A stretch of DNA of 64,000 nucleotides from VRUE01 sp963816785. Lineage in GTDB: Bacteria; Actinomycetota; Thermoleophilia; Solirubrobacterales; 70-9. The stretch lies in contig CAWFLL010000004.1 in assembly GCA_963816785.1 (NCBI GenBank), positions 310,001-374,000 on the forward strand. Reading direction: 5' to 3'. Positions 41,900-50,944 of this stretch are shown here, piece after piece (position 1 is the first letter of the stretch; every line of letters begins with the position of its first letter). The notes under the pieces are model-generated. The model had not been told where the DNA came from. It made no database searches and saw nothing but the letters and a program-made list of their open reading frames with translations. The position numbers and the translations under genes are program-made.

Positions 41900-42970
41900 T
41901 CAGGGCTGAACTGACTCCAGGGTGGCGGCGTCGAGGCGGATCTCGGAGGTTCCCTGCACCCGGCTGGCGTCGCGGAGGAGGCCGACCTCGATCTGCGCGT
42001 AGCTGCTGCCGGGGGCGATCAGGCTGACCTCGCTCCTGGCGTCGATCAGCTTTCCGTCGAGGTAGAGCTCATAGAAGCCGGCGCCCTGGCTCGAAGCACG
42101 GAAGTGGATCGTCACGTCGTGCCAGGCCCGCTCCGTGAGCGGCGCCAGGAAGCGCTCGCCGCCCATCGCCTCGCCGCTCGCCCAGAGGCCGCGGCCGGCG
42201 AGCTGCCAATCGTCGATCGCGTCCTGCCAGAGCTGCAGGCCGAAGCTGCGGCTGTCGCTGGCATCGCTCATGAACTGGACCATGACGTTGTCGGCCCCCG
42301 GCTCCCCGTAGGCCATCGACTGGATGTAGAAGGAGAAGCCGAAGACGTACTCGTCGCCCTCGTGGATCTGAACGGCGCCGCCGCTGCCGCCGTCCCCACC
42401 CAGGATCAGCTGCGAGCGGGACTGATCGCCGGTCAACCGGATCACGATCGCCTTGCCGCCGTCGCGGACGACTCCGCTGGCGACCCTGGGGGCGATGTTG
42501 CCGACCGCGGCGGTGCTCCACCCTTTCAGCCCGCTCTCGAAGTTGGCGACCAGCTTCGTCACGGGCGCCGTGGCCGGAGTGGGTGCGGCGGGCGGCGGGG
42601 GCGGAGCCGCGACCAGCTCCGGCTGGGCCGGGGGCTCGGGTGAGGGCGGCGCGGGTGTCGGCGCCGGAGCGGAGACGGGACCGATGGTGCCGACCGGGCG
42701 CCCCGGCGAGATGCCGATCTGCGGGCCCGATCCACTCTTCCTCGCGACGGCGACGGGCTTGCCCGTCAGTACGGCGATCCCATCGGGGGCGGGGACAGCC
42801 TGCGCCAGCGCCACCTGCCGCGCCGGGGCCACGGCCACCGAGTCATCGAGGGCGATCCCGATCCCCGGCGAGACGGTCAGGTCCGGGGCGAGGCTATCGT
42901 CCTCCCAGGGCCGCAGGCTGAACAGCGCCGCGGCGCCGAGGGCAACGAGCAGCGCAAGCAGTGAGACCAC
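41900..42970 (-). CDS. Exported polysaccharide lyase-like (jelly-roll) protein
   Basis: A protein of about 356 residues with an N-terminal membrane anchor/signal (LLALLVALGAAALFSL), a Pro/Ala-rich linker (residues about 95-140) and a C-terminal jelly-roll domain. The domain runs from VANFESGLKGWSTAAVG through GDEYVFGFSFYIQSMAYGEP, VMVQFMSDASDSRSFGLQLW and WHDVTIHFRASSQGAGFYEL to YLDGKLIDARSEV. This is the pattern of heparin-lyase-I-like/concanavalin-type domains that bind or cleave polysaccharides. The catalytic residues are not certain. GTG 42970 is the earliest convincing start. Confidence 0.65.
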   Translation of the reverse strand: MVSLLALLVALGAAALFSLRPWEDDSLAPDLTVSPGIGIALDDSVAVAPARQVALAQAVPAPDGIAVLTGKPVAVARKSGSGPQIGISPGRPVGTIGPVSAPAPTPAPPSPEPPAQPELVAAPPPPPAAPTPATAPVTKLVANFESGLKGWSTAAVGNIAPRVASGVVRDGGKAIVIRLTGDQSRSQLILGGDGGSGGAVQIHEGDEYVFGFSFYIQSMAYGEPGADNVMVQFMSDASDSRSFGLQLWQDAIDDWQLAGRGLWASGEAMGGERFLAPLTERAWHDVTIHFRASSQGAGFYELYLDGKLIDARSEVSLIAPGSSYAQIEVGLLRDASRVQGTSEIRLDAATLESVQP

Positions 42971-43035
42971 TGCCAGTCCCGAAGACCCTCCCCTAGCTAC
43001 CGAAGAATGAGTAGCGATTGCCGAACAATAGGCGC

Positions 43036-45285
43036 TCAGTAGGTCTCGATCAAGTCATAGAGCGTCGTCCGCTGGGCGGGGACACGGCCGGCGGCGCGGG
43101 CGGCCCCGATCAGCTGCTCGGGATCGAGGCGGACCCCGTGCTGGGAGCCGGCCATCCGCGAGATGTTCTCCTCCATCAGGGTGCCGCCGAGGTCGTTGAC
43201 CCCCCAGCGCAGCGACTCGGTCGCTGCCTCCAGCCCCATCTTCACCCAGCTCGCCTGCAGGTTGGGGATCGTCCTCCCGAGCGCAAGCCTGAACGCCGCC
43301 GTGTGCTTGAGGTTCTCGGCGGCGGAGATCTCCTCGATCCCGTGGGTGCGGCCGAGCAGGGTGTTGAACGGGATGAAGCTGAGCGGCACGAACTCGGTGA
43401 TCCCCCCGGTTCGCTCCTGCAGCGCCCTCACCACCCGCATGTGGCGGGCCAGCTCCCGCGGCTCCTCGATGTGGCCGAACATCACGGTCGAGGTCGAGCG
43501 CAGCCCGGCCCGGTGTGAGGCTTCGATGATCTCGACCCAGCGCTCGACCGGCAGCTTGTTCGGCGAGATCCGCTGCCGCACCCCGTCGTCGAGCACCTCG
43601 GCCGCGGTTCCCGGGGTCGAGCCGAGCCCACACTCGAGCAGGTACTCGAACACCTCATCGGGCGCCCTGCCGGAGCGCTCGCACATGTAGTGGACCTCCA
43701 TCGGCGAGTAGGCGTGGAGGTGGAGCTGCGGGGCGACGTCCTTGGCGAGCCGCAGCCATTTTCCGTACTCCTCCAGGGTCAGGTCGGGGTGGATCCCGCC
43801 CTGCATGCAGATCTCGGTCGCGCCGAACTCGACCGCCTCGCGGACCCGCTCCGCGAAGTCCTCCTCGGAGACCTCATAGGCATCGGGGGAGCGCCGGCCC
43901 TGGCCGAAGCCGCAAAACGCGCAGCCGACGACGCAGATGTTGGTGAAGTTGATGTTGCGGTTGACGACGAAGGTGACGCGCTCGCCGGCCAGCTCGGCGC
44001 GCAGCTCGTCGGCGGCGACGCGCATCTCCTCGATCACCTCCGGGCGCGTCTCGGCGAACAGCGCGGTCAGCTCCTCCTCGCTCAGCTCCTCGCCCTCGCG
44101 GCCCCTGGCGATCGCCCGGCTCGCCAGCCCGGGGTCGAGCGACTCCTCCCTCCTTCGCCCCGACCCCCGCCTGGGGATAAAGCTCCAGTACTTCAGCTTG
44201 ATCACGTCGAGGACCCCCTGCTCCATCCACTCGGAGTCCATGTACTGCGGGTACACGCAGAGGCGCTCGGTCAGCGCGTAGCCCCTCGGGGCCAGCTCCT
44301 TCCGCACCTGGTGCGGGCTCGGGAACGCCTGCTCGGGCGAAATGTGGTCGCCATTCGCGGACAGGCCCCCCAGATCCGTCGCCCCCTCGTCGACCAGCTC
44401 CATCCACCAGTCCGACAGGTTCGGCGGGACCTGGATCCCCACATCCGGCATCAACCGCCTGCACTCGGCGATCAGGCGCTTGATGTCCTCCACCGTCACC
44501 GGCGTGGCCCACTCCGGCATCGGGGGCTCAGGGGATGGGGCGTCCCCCGACGCAGCCTCCACGGCTGTTGCTGCGGAGGGGGCCGCCGCCCCATTGCCAC
44601 TCCACCTTTGACGGGAAGCCTCGTCAGCGATGTCCGCGACCTCGCGGCCGTAGTAGCGCGGATGGGGCACGAAGTTCTGGAGGATGACCTCCTGGAGGTG
44701 GCTGTGGCGTGCATGGACGTCCGCCAGGGCTTCAAGCGATTCGACGCGCTCGTCCTCGGTCTCCCCGATGCCGACAAGGATCCCGCTGGTGAACGGGATC
44801 CGGAGCTCCCCGGCAGCTTCGATCGTTTCCAAGCGGCGGGCGGGATGCTTCGTCGGCGAGCCGGCGTGGACCGTCTCCATCAGACGCTCGGAGACTGACT
44901 CCAGCATCAGCCCCTGCGAGGCGGTCACCTCCCGCAGCCGGGCGAGGTCGTCGCGCCCGAGGACGCCGATGTTGGTGTGAGGCAGGATGCCGCGCTCGAT
45001 CGCCCGCTCGCAGGCCCACGCCACGTAGGAGGTGAAGTCGGGATGCCCCCACTCGGCGAGCCGGGCGGCGACCTCGGGGTTCACCTCAGGGCGCTCGCCG
45101 GTCAGGACCAGCAGCTCCTTCGAATTGCGCCGAACGGCCTCGTCGAGGCGGCGCTCCACCTCATCCGGCGGGTGGATGTGGGCGCGCCGGGTCGCGAACG
45201 CGCAGTACTTGCAGTAGCACTGGCAGGTGCGCGAGAGGGAGAGCGTGTAGTTCCGAGAGAAGGTGACCCGGCGCACCCCTCTCAC
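43036..45285 (-). CDS. fbiC: Fo synthase (CofG-CofH fusion, radical SAM)
   Basis: It makes the deazaflavin Fo from a ribityl-pyrimidinedione and tyrosine. Residues about 1-230 are CofG with the radical-SAM CxxxCxxC in CQCYCKYCAFATRR. Residues about 390-749 are CofH with CVVGCAFCGFGQGRR, the second CxxxCxxC, and CMQGGIHPDLTLEEYG. A low-complexity insert (GNGAAAPSAATAVEAA and onward, about residues 233-262) lies within the CofG half before TVEDIKRLIAECRRL. It starts at GTG 45285. It is near, but not in, the cofD operon, and completes F420 synthesis. Confidence 0.93.
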   Translation of the reverse strand: MRGVRRVTFSRNYTLSLSRTCQCYCKYCAFATRRAHIHPPDEVERRLDEAVRRNSKELLVLTGERPEVNPEVAARLAEWGHPDFTSYVAWACERAIERGILPHTNIGVLGRDDLARLREVTASQGLMLESVSERLMETVHAGSPTKHPARRLETIEAAGELRIPFTSGILVGIGETEDERVESLEALADVHARHSHLQEVILQNFVPHPRYYGREVADIADEASRQRWSGNGAAAPSAATAVEAASGDAPSPEPPMPEWATPVTVEDIKRLIAECRRLMPDVGIQVPPNLSDWWMELVDEGATDLGGLSANGDHISPEQAFPSPHQVRKELAPRGYALTERLCVYPQYMDSEWMEQGVLDVIKLKYWSFIPRRGSGRRREESLDPGLASRAIARGREGEELSEEELTALFAETRPEVIEEMRVAADELRAELAGERVTFVVNRNINFTNICVVGCAFCGFGQGRRSPDAYEVSEEDFAERVREAVEFGATEICMQGGIHPDLTLEEYGKWLRLAKDVAPQLHLHAYSPMEVHYMCERSGRAPDEVFEYLLECGLGSTPGTAAEVLDDGVRQRISPNKLPVERWVEIIEASHRAGLRSTSTVMFGHIEEPRELARHMRVVRALQERTGGITEFVPLSFIPFNTLLGRTHGIEEISAAENLKHTAAFRLALGRTIPNLQASWVKMGLEAATESLRWGVNDLGGTLMEENISRMAGSQHGVRLDPEQLIGAARAAGRVPAQRTTLYDLIETY

Positions 45286-45342
45286 GCTACTGGAAGCCGC
45301 CGGGCCCGATCGGGCCCGGCGGTTATCTGGAGGTTGGCGCGC

Positions 45343-46125
45343 TCAGTCGGCGGTGGCCGGTTTCGACGACGAACCGGATCCCGATCCCGATGCCGGTGCC
45401 TTTTTCACCGGCTCGGGCGGCTCGGTCGGCGCCGCCCCACCGGCCTCGAGCACGAACTTGAAGACGCCGGCGGCGAGCAGCGAGCCGAGGATCGGGCCGA
45501 CCAGATAGGGCCAGACACCGCCCCACTCATTGGCGACGAGCGCCGGGCCGAACCAGCGGGCGGGGTTGAAGGAGCCCCCGGTCAGCGGGCCGCCGACCAT
45601 GACGATGAAGCCAAGCGTGGTGCCGATCGCCAGCGGCGCCCACTCCTTGAAGCTCTTTTTGGAATAGACCGCTGCGAGGATCACGAGGACCAGGCAGAAG
45701 GTGCCGATCGCCTCGATGATCATCCCCTCGAGGTTGCCGCCGAGCAGGCTGCTGACCTGGGCCGCGCCGTAGTCGGTCGCCCGCCCCTCGTCGATCAGCA
45801 ACCGCTTGGCCAGCAGCGCCCCGAGCACTCCGCCCGAGAGCTGGGCCAGCATGTAGATGACCGCGTCGATCGGATTGATCCGTTTGATCGCCGCCGCCCC
45901 CAATGTGACCGCCGGGTTGAAGTGCCCGCCGCTGACGACGCCGAACATCACGATCAGTCCAAACAGTAGGAACGCGTGGACGAGACCTACGACGGCGAAG
46001 TCCGAGCCGAACTGCGCCTGGTTTCCGGTGGCGACGAACAGCATGACGACGCTGACGATGAAGAACACCAGAAGGAATGTGCCGATCAACTCGGCGAGAT
46101 ATGCCGCAAGTCCTCGTTCCTGCAC
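45343..46125 (-). CDS. Aquaporin/MIP-family channel
   Basis: A 260-residue six-helix channel. Both half-helix motifs are present: GGHFNPAVTLGAAA (first NPA) and GGSFNPARWFGPAL (second NPA). The hydrophobic helices include AELIGTFLLVFFIVSVVML. The C-terminal tail is Pro/Ser/Gly/Lys-rich and disordered. It conducts water or small neutral solutes such as glycerol; the selectivity filter cannot be judged by eye. It is divergent from a substrate-binding lipoprotein, with an 89-base spacer. Confidence 0.93.
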   Translation of the reverse strand: MQERGLAAYLAELIGTFLLVFFIVSVVMLFVATGNQAQFGSDFAVVGLVHAFLLFGLIVMFGVVSGGHFNPAVTLGAAAIKRINPIDAVIYMLAQLSGGVLGALLAKRLLIDEGRATDYGAAQVSSLLGGNLEGMIIEAIGTFCLVLVILAAVYSKKSFKEWAPLAIGTTLGFIVMVGGPLTGGSFNPARWFGPALVANEWGGVWPYLVGPILGSLLAAGVFKFVLEAGGAAPTEPPEPVKKAPASGSGSGSSSKPATAD

Positions 46126-46185
46126 TGGCTAACCCCCTCCTCTTTCCCTTGACCCAACTGGGTTTTGCGGCGGCAGTCTAGCTGG

Positions 46186-46216
46186 ATTCGCCAACCAATA
46201 GGTTTCCCTGGCGAAT
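46186..46216. promoter_or_regulatory. Inverted repeat covering the start codon of the binding-protein gene
   Basis: ATTCGCCA (46186-46193) and TGGCGAAT (46209-46216) are perfect 8-bp arms around a 15-base loop. The right arm includes the first two bases of the ATG at 46215. As RNA, the hairpin would hide the start codon; as DNA it could be an operator. Confidence 0.5.
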
Positions 46217-47171
46217 GAGATCAATTGCCGCGCTGCTGGCGGCCGTCCTGTCGCTGGCCGGCGCCGCCGGCTGCGGGGACGGCGCTGAACCGGGCGCGCC
46301 GGAGGGCGCGACGCTCGTGCTCGATTTCACACCCAACGCGGTCCACTCCGGGATCTACGCGGCGGAGCGTCGCGGCCTCTATGACGAGGTCGGGGTCAGG
46401 CTGCAGATCCGCCAGCCGGGCGACCCCAGCGACGGGCCGAAGCTGCTCGAGGCGGGGCGCGTCGACTTCGCGATCCTCGACATCCACGACCTCGGGATCG
46501 CCCGCGAGCATGGGCTGGACGTCGTCGGGACGATGGCGATCGTCCAGCGCCCGCTCGCAGCGCTGATCGCAACCCGCAGCGGCCCCGTGCGCCGGCCGCG
46601 CGACCTCGAGGGACGCACGGTCGGGGTCACCGGGCTGCCGTCGGACGAAGCGGTCGTCGACTCCGAGCTGCGCGCCGACGGAGGCGACCCCGCCCGCGTT
46701 CACCGCGTCACGATCGGCTTCAACGCCGTCTCCTCGCTCGCCGCCGGCAGGGTCGACGCGGCAACCGGCTTCTGGAACGCCGAGGCGGTCGCGCTCAGCC
46801 GCCGCGGCGTCCCCAACCGCGTCTTCAAGGTCGACCGCTACGGGGCCCCTCCCTACCCCGAGCTGATCCTCACCGCATCACGCCGGACGATCGACGAGGA
46901 CCCCGATCTGGTCGACCTGGTGGTGGAAGCCACCACCCGCGGCTACCGGCTCGCCTTCGAGCACCCGGCGGCCGCCCTCGATGACCTGCTCGCATCGGTG
47001 CCCTCGCTCGACCGCGAGGACCAGGCCGCCCAGCTTCGGGTCCTGCGAGGAGACCTCCGCCCCGGCCCGCTCGACCCCGAGGTCCTGAGGGAATGGGCCG
47101 CCTGGGACCTCGAACACGGGCTGCTGCGACGGCCCCTCGACGTCGGTGCCGCATTCAGGCCTCCTGATTGA
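46215..47171 (+). CDS. ABC transporter substrate-binding lipoprotein (NMT1/THI5-like)
   Basis: A 318-residue exported protein with a lipobox (LSLAGAAGCGDG). The body follows the NMT1/SsuA fold: LVLDFTPNAVHSGIYAAERR, GLYDEVGVRLQIRQPG, LEAGRVDFAILDIHDLGIAR, then GRTVGVTGLPSDEAVVDSEL and AGRVDAATGFWNAEAVALS. Relatives bind pyrimidine precursors of thiamine, riboflavin-like compounds, sulfonates or nitrate. No permease or ATPase is adjacent. Its 3' end overlaps a convergent gene by 17 bases. Confidence 0.85.
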   Translation: MRSIAALLAAVLSLAGAAGCGDGAEPGAPEGATLVLDFTPNAVHSGIYAAERRGLYDEVGVRLQIRQPGDPSDGPKLLEAGRVDFAILDIHDLGIAREHGLDVVGTMAIVQRPLAALIATRSGPVRRPRDLEGRTVGVTGLPSDEAVVDSELRADGGDPARVHRVTIGFNAVSSLAAGRVDAATGFWNAEAVALSRRGVPNRVFKVDRYGAPPYPELILTASRRTIDEDPDLVDLVVEATTRGYRLAFEHPAAALDDLLASVPSLDREDQAAQLRVLRGDLRPGPLDPEVLREWAAWDLEHGLLRRPLDVGAAFRPPD

Positions 47172-47484
47172 GCACAGACGCCACCAGCTCGGGCAGCTCG
47201 CGGACCATCCGGGAGCGCGGGACTATGACGCGAACTCCGGCCGCCTCGGCGGCACGCCGGGTCTCGACCTCGACATGCGAGTAGTAGCCGAGCACCGGCA
47301 CCCCGGTCGCGACAAGCGCCTCCGGATCCTCGGCGTCGAGGTCGGCGACAAGTAAGTCCGCGTCCTCGGGGTGGGCCTCGGCCAATGACCAGGACAGGCT
47401 CACCTCGTGGCCGGCGGCGCTCAGCATCGCCTCGACCTTGCTGCCCAACAGCAGGTCGGACGCGACCGCGACCACCCGCGCCAT
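47155..47484 (-). CDS. Receiver-like small protein
   Basis: A 109-residue alpha/beta protein resembling a response-regulator receiver: VVAVASDLLLGSKVEAMLSA, DADLLVADLDAEDPEAL, VPVLGYYSHVEVETRRAA, GVRVIVPRSRMVRELPELV. Aspartates are present in the DLLVADLD strand, but the exact acidic pocket and Lys are not clear, so phosphorylation is uncertain. ATG 47484 lies 3 bases past the stop of the upstream gene (47487), so the two form an operon. Confidence 0.65.
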   Translation of the reverse strand: MARVVAVASDLLLGSKVEAMLSAAGHEVSLSWSLAEAHPEDADLLVADLDAEDPEALVATGVPVLGYYSHVEVETRRAAEAAGVRVIVPRSRMVRELPELVASVLNQEA

Positions 47485-47486
47485 GG

Positions 47487-47849
47487 CTAGATCGAGCGCC
47501 GCTGGCGGAACTCCTCGCGGACGCTCTCCGGCCGGCCCCACATCTCCACGAACTCGGCGCGGCCCTCGCGGACCTCGCGCACCGCCAGCTCGCCGGCGAC
47601 CCCGGCCTCGTCGAGCGCCGCCAGGACGCCGCGCACCGTGTCGGCCGCGGCGGCGTGCCCAAAGTCCTTCGCAACCAGCAGCCGCCAGCCCCGGTTGGCC
47701 TCCGAGTAGGGCTGCGCGTTGACCTGGCTGAGGGCGACGGCGGTGTCGATGTACTGGCTTTCGTCCTCGATCCTCAGGTCCAGCTCGAGGTCGGTCCAGT
47801 CAGGGGGCATCCCGTCCAGCACCTGTTGGAAGTCGTCGGCGAGGCCCAT
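47487..47849 (-). CDS. Conserved-looking hypothetical protein
   Basis: A 120-residue soluble alpha/beta protein: FQQVLDGMPPDWTDLELDLR, IDTAVALSQVNAQPYSEANR, WRLLVAKDFGHAAAADTVRG, AALDEAGVAGELAVREVREG. No signal peptide or known catalytic motif is seen. It precedes the receiver-like protein with a 2-base gap. Function unknown. The 88 bases between it and the Nramp gene encode nothing convincing. Confidence 0.65.
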   Translation of the reverse strand: MGLADDFQQVLDGMPPDWTDLELDLRIEDESQYIDTAVALSQVNAQPYSEANRGWRLLVAKDFGHAAAADTVRGVLAALDEAGVAGELAVREVREGRAEFVEMWGRPESVREEFRQRRSI

Positions 47850-47937
47850 TTACATGACCTCGCGCTTCGCTCGCGGCGCGAAGAACCAGATTGCGCTCAT
47901 TTGGCTCGCTCCGCGCTCATTGCGCAAGCGTAGATGA

Positions 47938-49245
47938 TCAGATGACCAGATCGGCGAGCAGGAAGACGTTGAAGCCGATGATCACCGTCGCCAGCCCGGC
48001 GCAGACGGCGCTCAGCCACGGAGGATTCGCGAGCTCGCCCATCACCTCGCGATCCCGCGCGATCATCAGGAGGGGCACCAGCGCGAAGGGGATGCCGAAG
48101 GAGAGCACCACCTGGCTCAGGACCAGCGCATCAGTCGGGTTGAAGCCGAGCGCCAGCACCAGTAGCGCCGGGGCGAGGGTGATCGCGCGGCGGGCGAAGA
48201 TCGGGATGCGGCGACGGATGAAGCCCTGCATCACGACCTGGCCGGCCATCGTCCCGACCGAGGAGGACGCGAAGCCCGAAGCCACCAGCGCGATCCCGAA
48301 CACCGTCGCGGCCCGATCGGAGACGAGCGCCCGAAATCCGTCGTAGGCGCCTTCGATCGTCTCGACGCCGGTCAGGCCGCCGGCGTGGAAGAGCCCGGCG
48401 GCCACCACCATCATCGAGAGGTTGACCAGCCCCGCGATCGAGAGCGCGATCACCACATCGACCTTCTCGAAGCGCAGGATCCGCCGTCTCTCCGCGTCGT
48501 CGCGGCCGACGATCCTCCGCTGCGTCAGGGCCGAGTGCAGGTAGATGACGTGGGGCATCACGGTCGCCCCGACGATGCCGGTGGCGAGCAGGAGGCTCTC
48601 GGTCCCGGAGAGGCCGGGGACGAAGAGATGGGACGCGACCTCACCGCCGTCCGGCTGGGCGTTGAACAGCTCGATCACGAAGGAGGCGACGACGACTCCG
48701 ACCAATGCCGTGATCCCGGCCTCCAGCCTACGCAGTCCGATCCGCTGCAGGGCGAGGATCGCGAAGGCGCCCGCACCGGCGATGAGCCCCGCCTGGAATA
48801 GCGGTATGCCGAAAATCAGGTTGAGGCCGAGCGCGGCGCCGACGACCTCGGCGACATCGGTCGCCATCGCCACGACCTCGGCCTGCGCCCAGAGCCCGAT
48901 CGAGGTCCGCCGCGAGAAGCGCTCACGGCAGAGCTCGGCGAGGTTGCGGCCGGTGGCGATGCCGAGCTTCGCCGATTGGGTCTGGACCAGCATCGCGATC
49001 AGGTTCGCGGCGAGGACGACCCAGAGCAGCAGGTAGCCGAACTTCGCGCCCCCGGCGATGTTGGTCGCGAAGTTGCCGGGATCGATGTATGCGACGGCGG
49101 CGATGAAGGCCGGGCCGAGGAACGGCCAGACCCTGCCCAGCCCCCTGGTCTCCCCCGTCAGCGAGCGCCGCGCGGCCTCGGCGACCGCGGCCTCGCCCGG
49201 CAGTACGTCCTCGACCGCCGCCTCCCCGCCGGGCGGCGGCCTCAC
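47938..49245 (-). CDS. mntH: Nramp-family divalent metal transporter
   Basis: A 435-residue, roughly 11-helix proton-coupled Mn2+/Fe2+ importer. Metal-site motifs are visible: AYIDPGNFATNIAGG in helix 1 (DPGN) and GATVMPHVIYLHSAL in helix 6 (MPH). The N-terminus has a 40-residue hydrophilic extension. The GTG start overlaps the stop of the DtxR/MntR gene (GTGA), so it is the last gene of a four-gene metal operon, with its repressor directly upstream. Confidence 0.93.
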   Translation of the reverse strand: MRPPPGGEAAVEDVLPGEAAVAEAARRSLTGETRGLGRVWPFLGPAFIAAVAYIDPGNFATNIAGGAKFGYLLLWVVLAANLIAMLVQTQSAKLGIATGRNLAELCRERFSRRTSIGLWAQAEVVAMATDVAEVVGAALGLNLIFGIPLFQAGLIAGAGAFAILALQRIGLRRLEAGITALVGVVVASFVIELFNAQPDGGEVASHLFVPGLSGTESLLLATGIVGATVMPHVIYLHSALTQRRIVGRDDAERRRILRFEKVDVVIALSIAGLVNLSMMVVAAGLFHAGGLTGVETIEGAYDGFRALVSDRAATVFGIALVASGFASSSVGTMAGQVVMQGFIRRRIPIFARRAITLAPALLVLALGFNPTDALVLSQVVLSFGIPFALVPLLMIARDREVMGELANPPWLSAVCAGLATVIIGFNVFLLADLVI

Positions 49246-49715
49246 TGCTCTCGGGCCTCGCCTGCCGGAGGCTCCAGGTCGGGGCCGGGGATCGGGTTGC
49301 CGTGCGGATCGTGGCTCGGCTCCCCGAGCTTCTCCGCCATCAGCAACTCGAGGTCCTCGGAGATGTAGTGCTCGAGGACCTCGGCCTCCTGGTGGACGCG
49401 GTCGTCGGGCATCCCCAACGCCTCCGAGAGGTAGGCCTCGATCAGACGGTGGTGGCGGACCACCTCCAGCGCGACCTTCTCCCCCGCGTCGGTGAGGACG
49501 ACCCCCTTATAGAGGGTGTGTTCGACCAGGCCCATCTCGTCGAGCCGTTTCAGCATCGCCGTCGCCGTCGCCGGAGTCACCCCCAGCCGCTGCGCCAGCT
49601 CGCCGGTCAGGACGGGCCCGTCGTGCCGGAGCGAGAGCGTGTAGATCGCCTTCGCGTAGTCCTCGATCGCCTCGGTGTTGGGGGATCGCCTCGGGCGGGC
49701 GCCACCGGTGGGCAT
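49242..49715 (-). CDS. DtxR/MntR-family metal-dependent repressor
   Basis: A 157-residue winged-helix repressor: TEAIEDYAKAIYTLSLRHDG, ELAQRLGVTPATATAMLKRL (recognition helix), GLVEHTLYKGVVLTDAGEKV, then the dimerisation/metal domain VVRHHRLIEAYLSEALGM and HQEAEVLEHYISEDL with metal-ligand Glu and His. There is no SH3-like third domain, so it is MntR-like in size. Its ATG overlaps the ZIP stop, and its stop overlaps the Nramp start. It probably binds the twin palindromes at 52108-52144. Confidence 0.92.
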   Translation of the reverse strand: MPTGGARPRRSPNTEAIEDYAKAIYTLSLRHDGPVLTGELAQRLGVTPATATAMLKRLDEMGLVEHTLYKGVVLTDAGEKVALEVVRHHRLIEAYLSEALGMPDDRVHQEAEVLEHYISEDLELLMAEKLGEPSHDPHGNPIPGPDLEPPAGEAREQ

Positions 49716-50944
49716 CAGACCGAGACCAGGAGGCCGGTCAGATAGAGGGCGAGGATGCCGGCGATCAGGCCGGCGACGGAAAGCGGGTTGAGCATTCGGC
49801 CGCTGGCGTCGCGCATCGCCGGCGCCAACTGCACGATCACCCGCACGATCGCCCCGACGCCGACCCCGAACAGCAGCGCGGCCAGGCTCGGGTCGAAGGC
49901 GGCGGCGCCGATCCAGGCGCCGAGGATCGCGGGCGCTCCGGCGATCAGCCCGAGGCCGAGCAGCAGGCCGAGGCTCGGCCGGGCGCCTCCGGCCTTCCCC
50001 GTCCCGCGCAGGGGGGCGACGATCGCCAGGCCCTCGGTCGTGTTGTGGATCGCGAACCCGACGACGAGGAAGGCGCCGAGGGCGAGGGCCCCGGTCGCGT
50101 AGGAGGTGCCGATCGCCAGTCCCTCGCCGAGGTTGTGGAGGCCGATCCCGATCGCGACCAGCAGGGCCAGGTAGAGGCCTCCACCCGCCGCCGCGCCGCC
50201 ACCGCCCCGATCGCGGCGACCGGCCAGGTAGGCGTCGACGCCGGCCAGCACCAGGTAGGCGATCAGCCCGCCGGCAAAGACCAGGGCGTTGCCGCCGAAC
50301 GCGGTTGGCGCTTCGGCGGCGATCTCGAGGCCCTCGAGCCCGGCATCGATCGCGAGTAGGGCGAGTAGCCCGACCGTGAAGGCGATCAGGCCGCCGATCC
50401 AGCGCTCCTCGATGCGGCGCACGAACGGCAGCCACAGCATCCCGAGGCTGACCGGGATCACGCCGACGTAGATCCCCAGCAGCGCCATCAGCCCGAAGAA
50501 CCCGATGTCGGCGTCGGGGGTCTCGGCGGCGACGGAAATATCGGCTTCGATCGTGGCGCCGGTCGAGGTGAGGACGAGGATTTCGTAGGCCTCGCCATCG
50601 ATCCAGGGATAGTCGATCGTCAGCGTGGTCGACCCCAGCCGGCCGATCTCGAGTCCGCCGCTGGTGCTGAACGGGGCGTAGGCGTCGTTGACCGAGACCT
50701 GCGCGATTTCGACCGGGTCGGCCCCATCGTTGCGCAGCGTCAGGTCGATCTGACCGGGCCGCAGCACGGTCTGCTCGACCGCGACTTCCTCGATCGGCGG
50801 CCCTGTCCGGCCACCCAGCCCCGGGCCGCCGAGCAGCGCGAAGCCGCCGATCAGGGCGGCGATCAGGGCGAGCGGGATCAGCCCCAGCGCCCAGGTCGGC
50901 AGAGAGCCGCCGGGCCCCCGCTCGGTGCCGGTTGCCGCCTCCAT
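49715..50944 (-). CDS. ZIP-family metal transporter with an N-terminal extracytoplasmic domain
   Basis: A 409-residue protein. Residues 1-40 include a signal-anchor (LGLIPLALIAALIGGFALLG). Residues about 50-145 form a beta-rich domain (EQTVLRPGQIDLTLRNDGAD, STTLTIDYPWIDGEAYEILV). Eight ZIP helices follow, with the metal-site helices IGLHNLGEGLAIGTSYATGA and GFAIHNTTEGLAIVAP. ZIPs import Zn, Fe or Mn. The extra domain, together with an adjacent multicopper oxidase, suggests metal delivery or oxidation-state control. ATG overlaps the oxidase stop. Confidence 0.87.
   Translation of the reverse strand: MEAATGTERGPGGSLPTWALGLIPLALIAALIGGFALLGGPGLGGRTGPPIEEVAVEQTVLRPGQIDLTLRNDGADPVEIAQVSVNDAYAPFSTSGGLEIGRLGSTTLTIDYPWIDGEAYEILVLTSTGATIEADISVAAETPDADIGFFGLMALLGIYVGVIPVSLGMLWLPFVRRIEERWIGGLIAFTVGLLALLAIDAGLEGLEIAAEAPTAFGGNALVFAGGLIAYLVLAGVDAYLAGRRDRGGGGAAAGGGLYLALLVAIGIGLHNLGEGLAIGTSYATGALALGAFLVVGFAIHNTTEGLAIVAPLRGTGKAGGARPSLGLLLGLGLIAGAPAILGAWIGAAAFDPSLAALLFGVGVGAIVRVIVQLAPAMRDASGRMLNPLSVAGLIAGILALYLTGLLVSV

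Noticed and set aside
47850..47937. Short + strand ORF encoding MTSRFARGAKNQIALIW and onward
   Set aside because: No ribosome site, 27 codons, biased composition; it lies in a spacer between two leftward genes.
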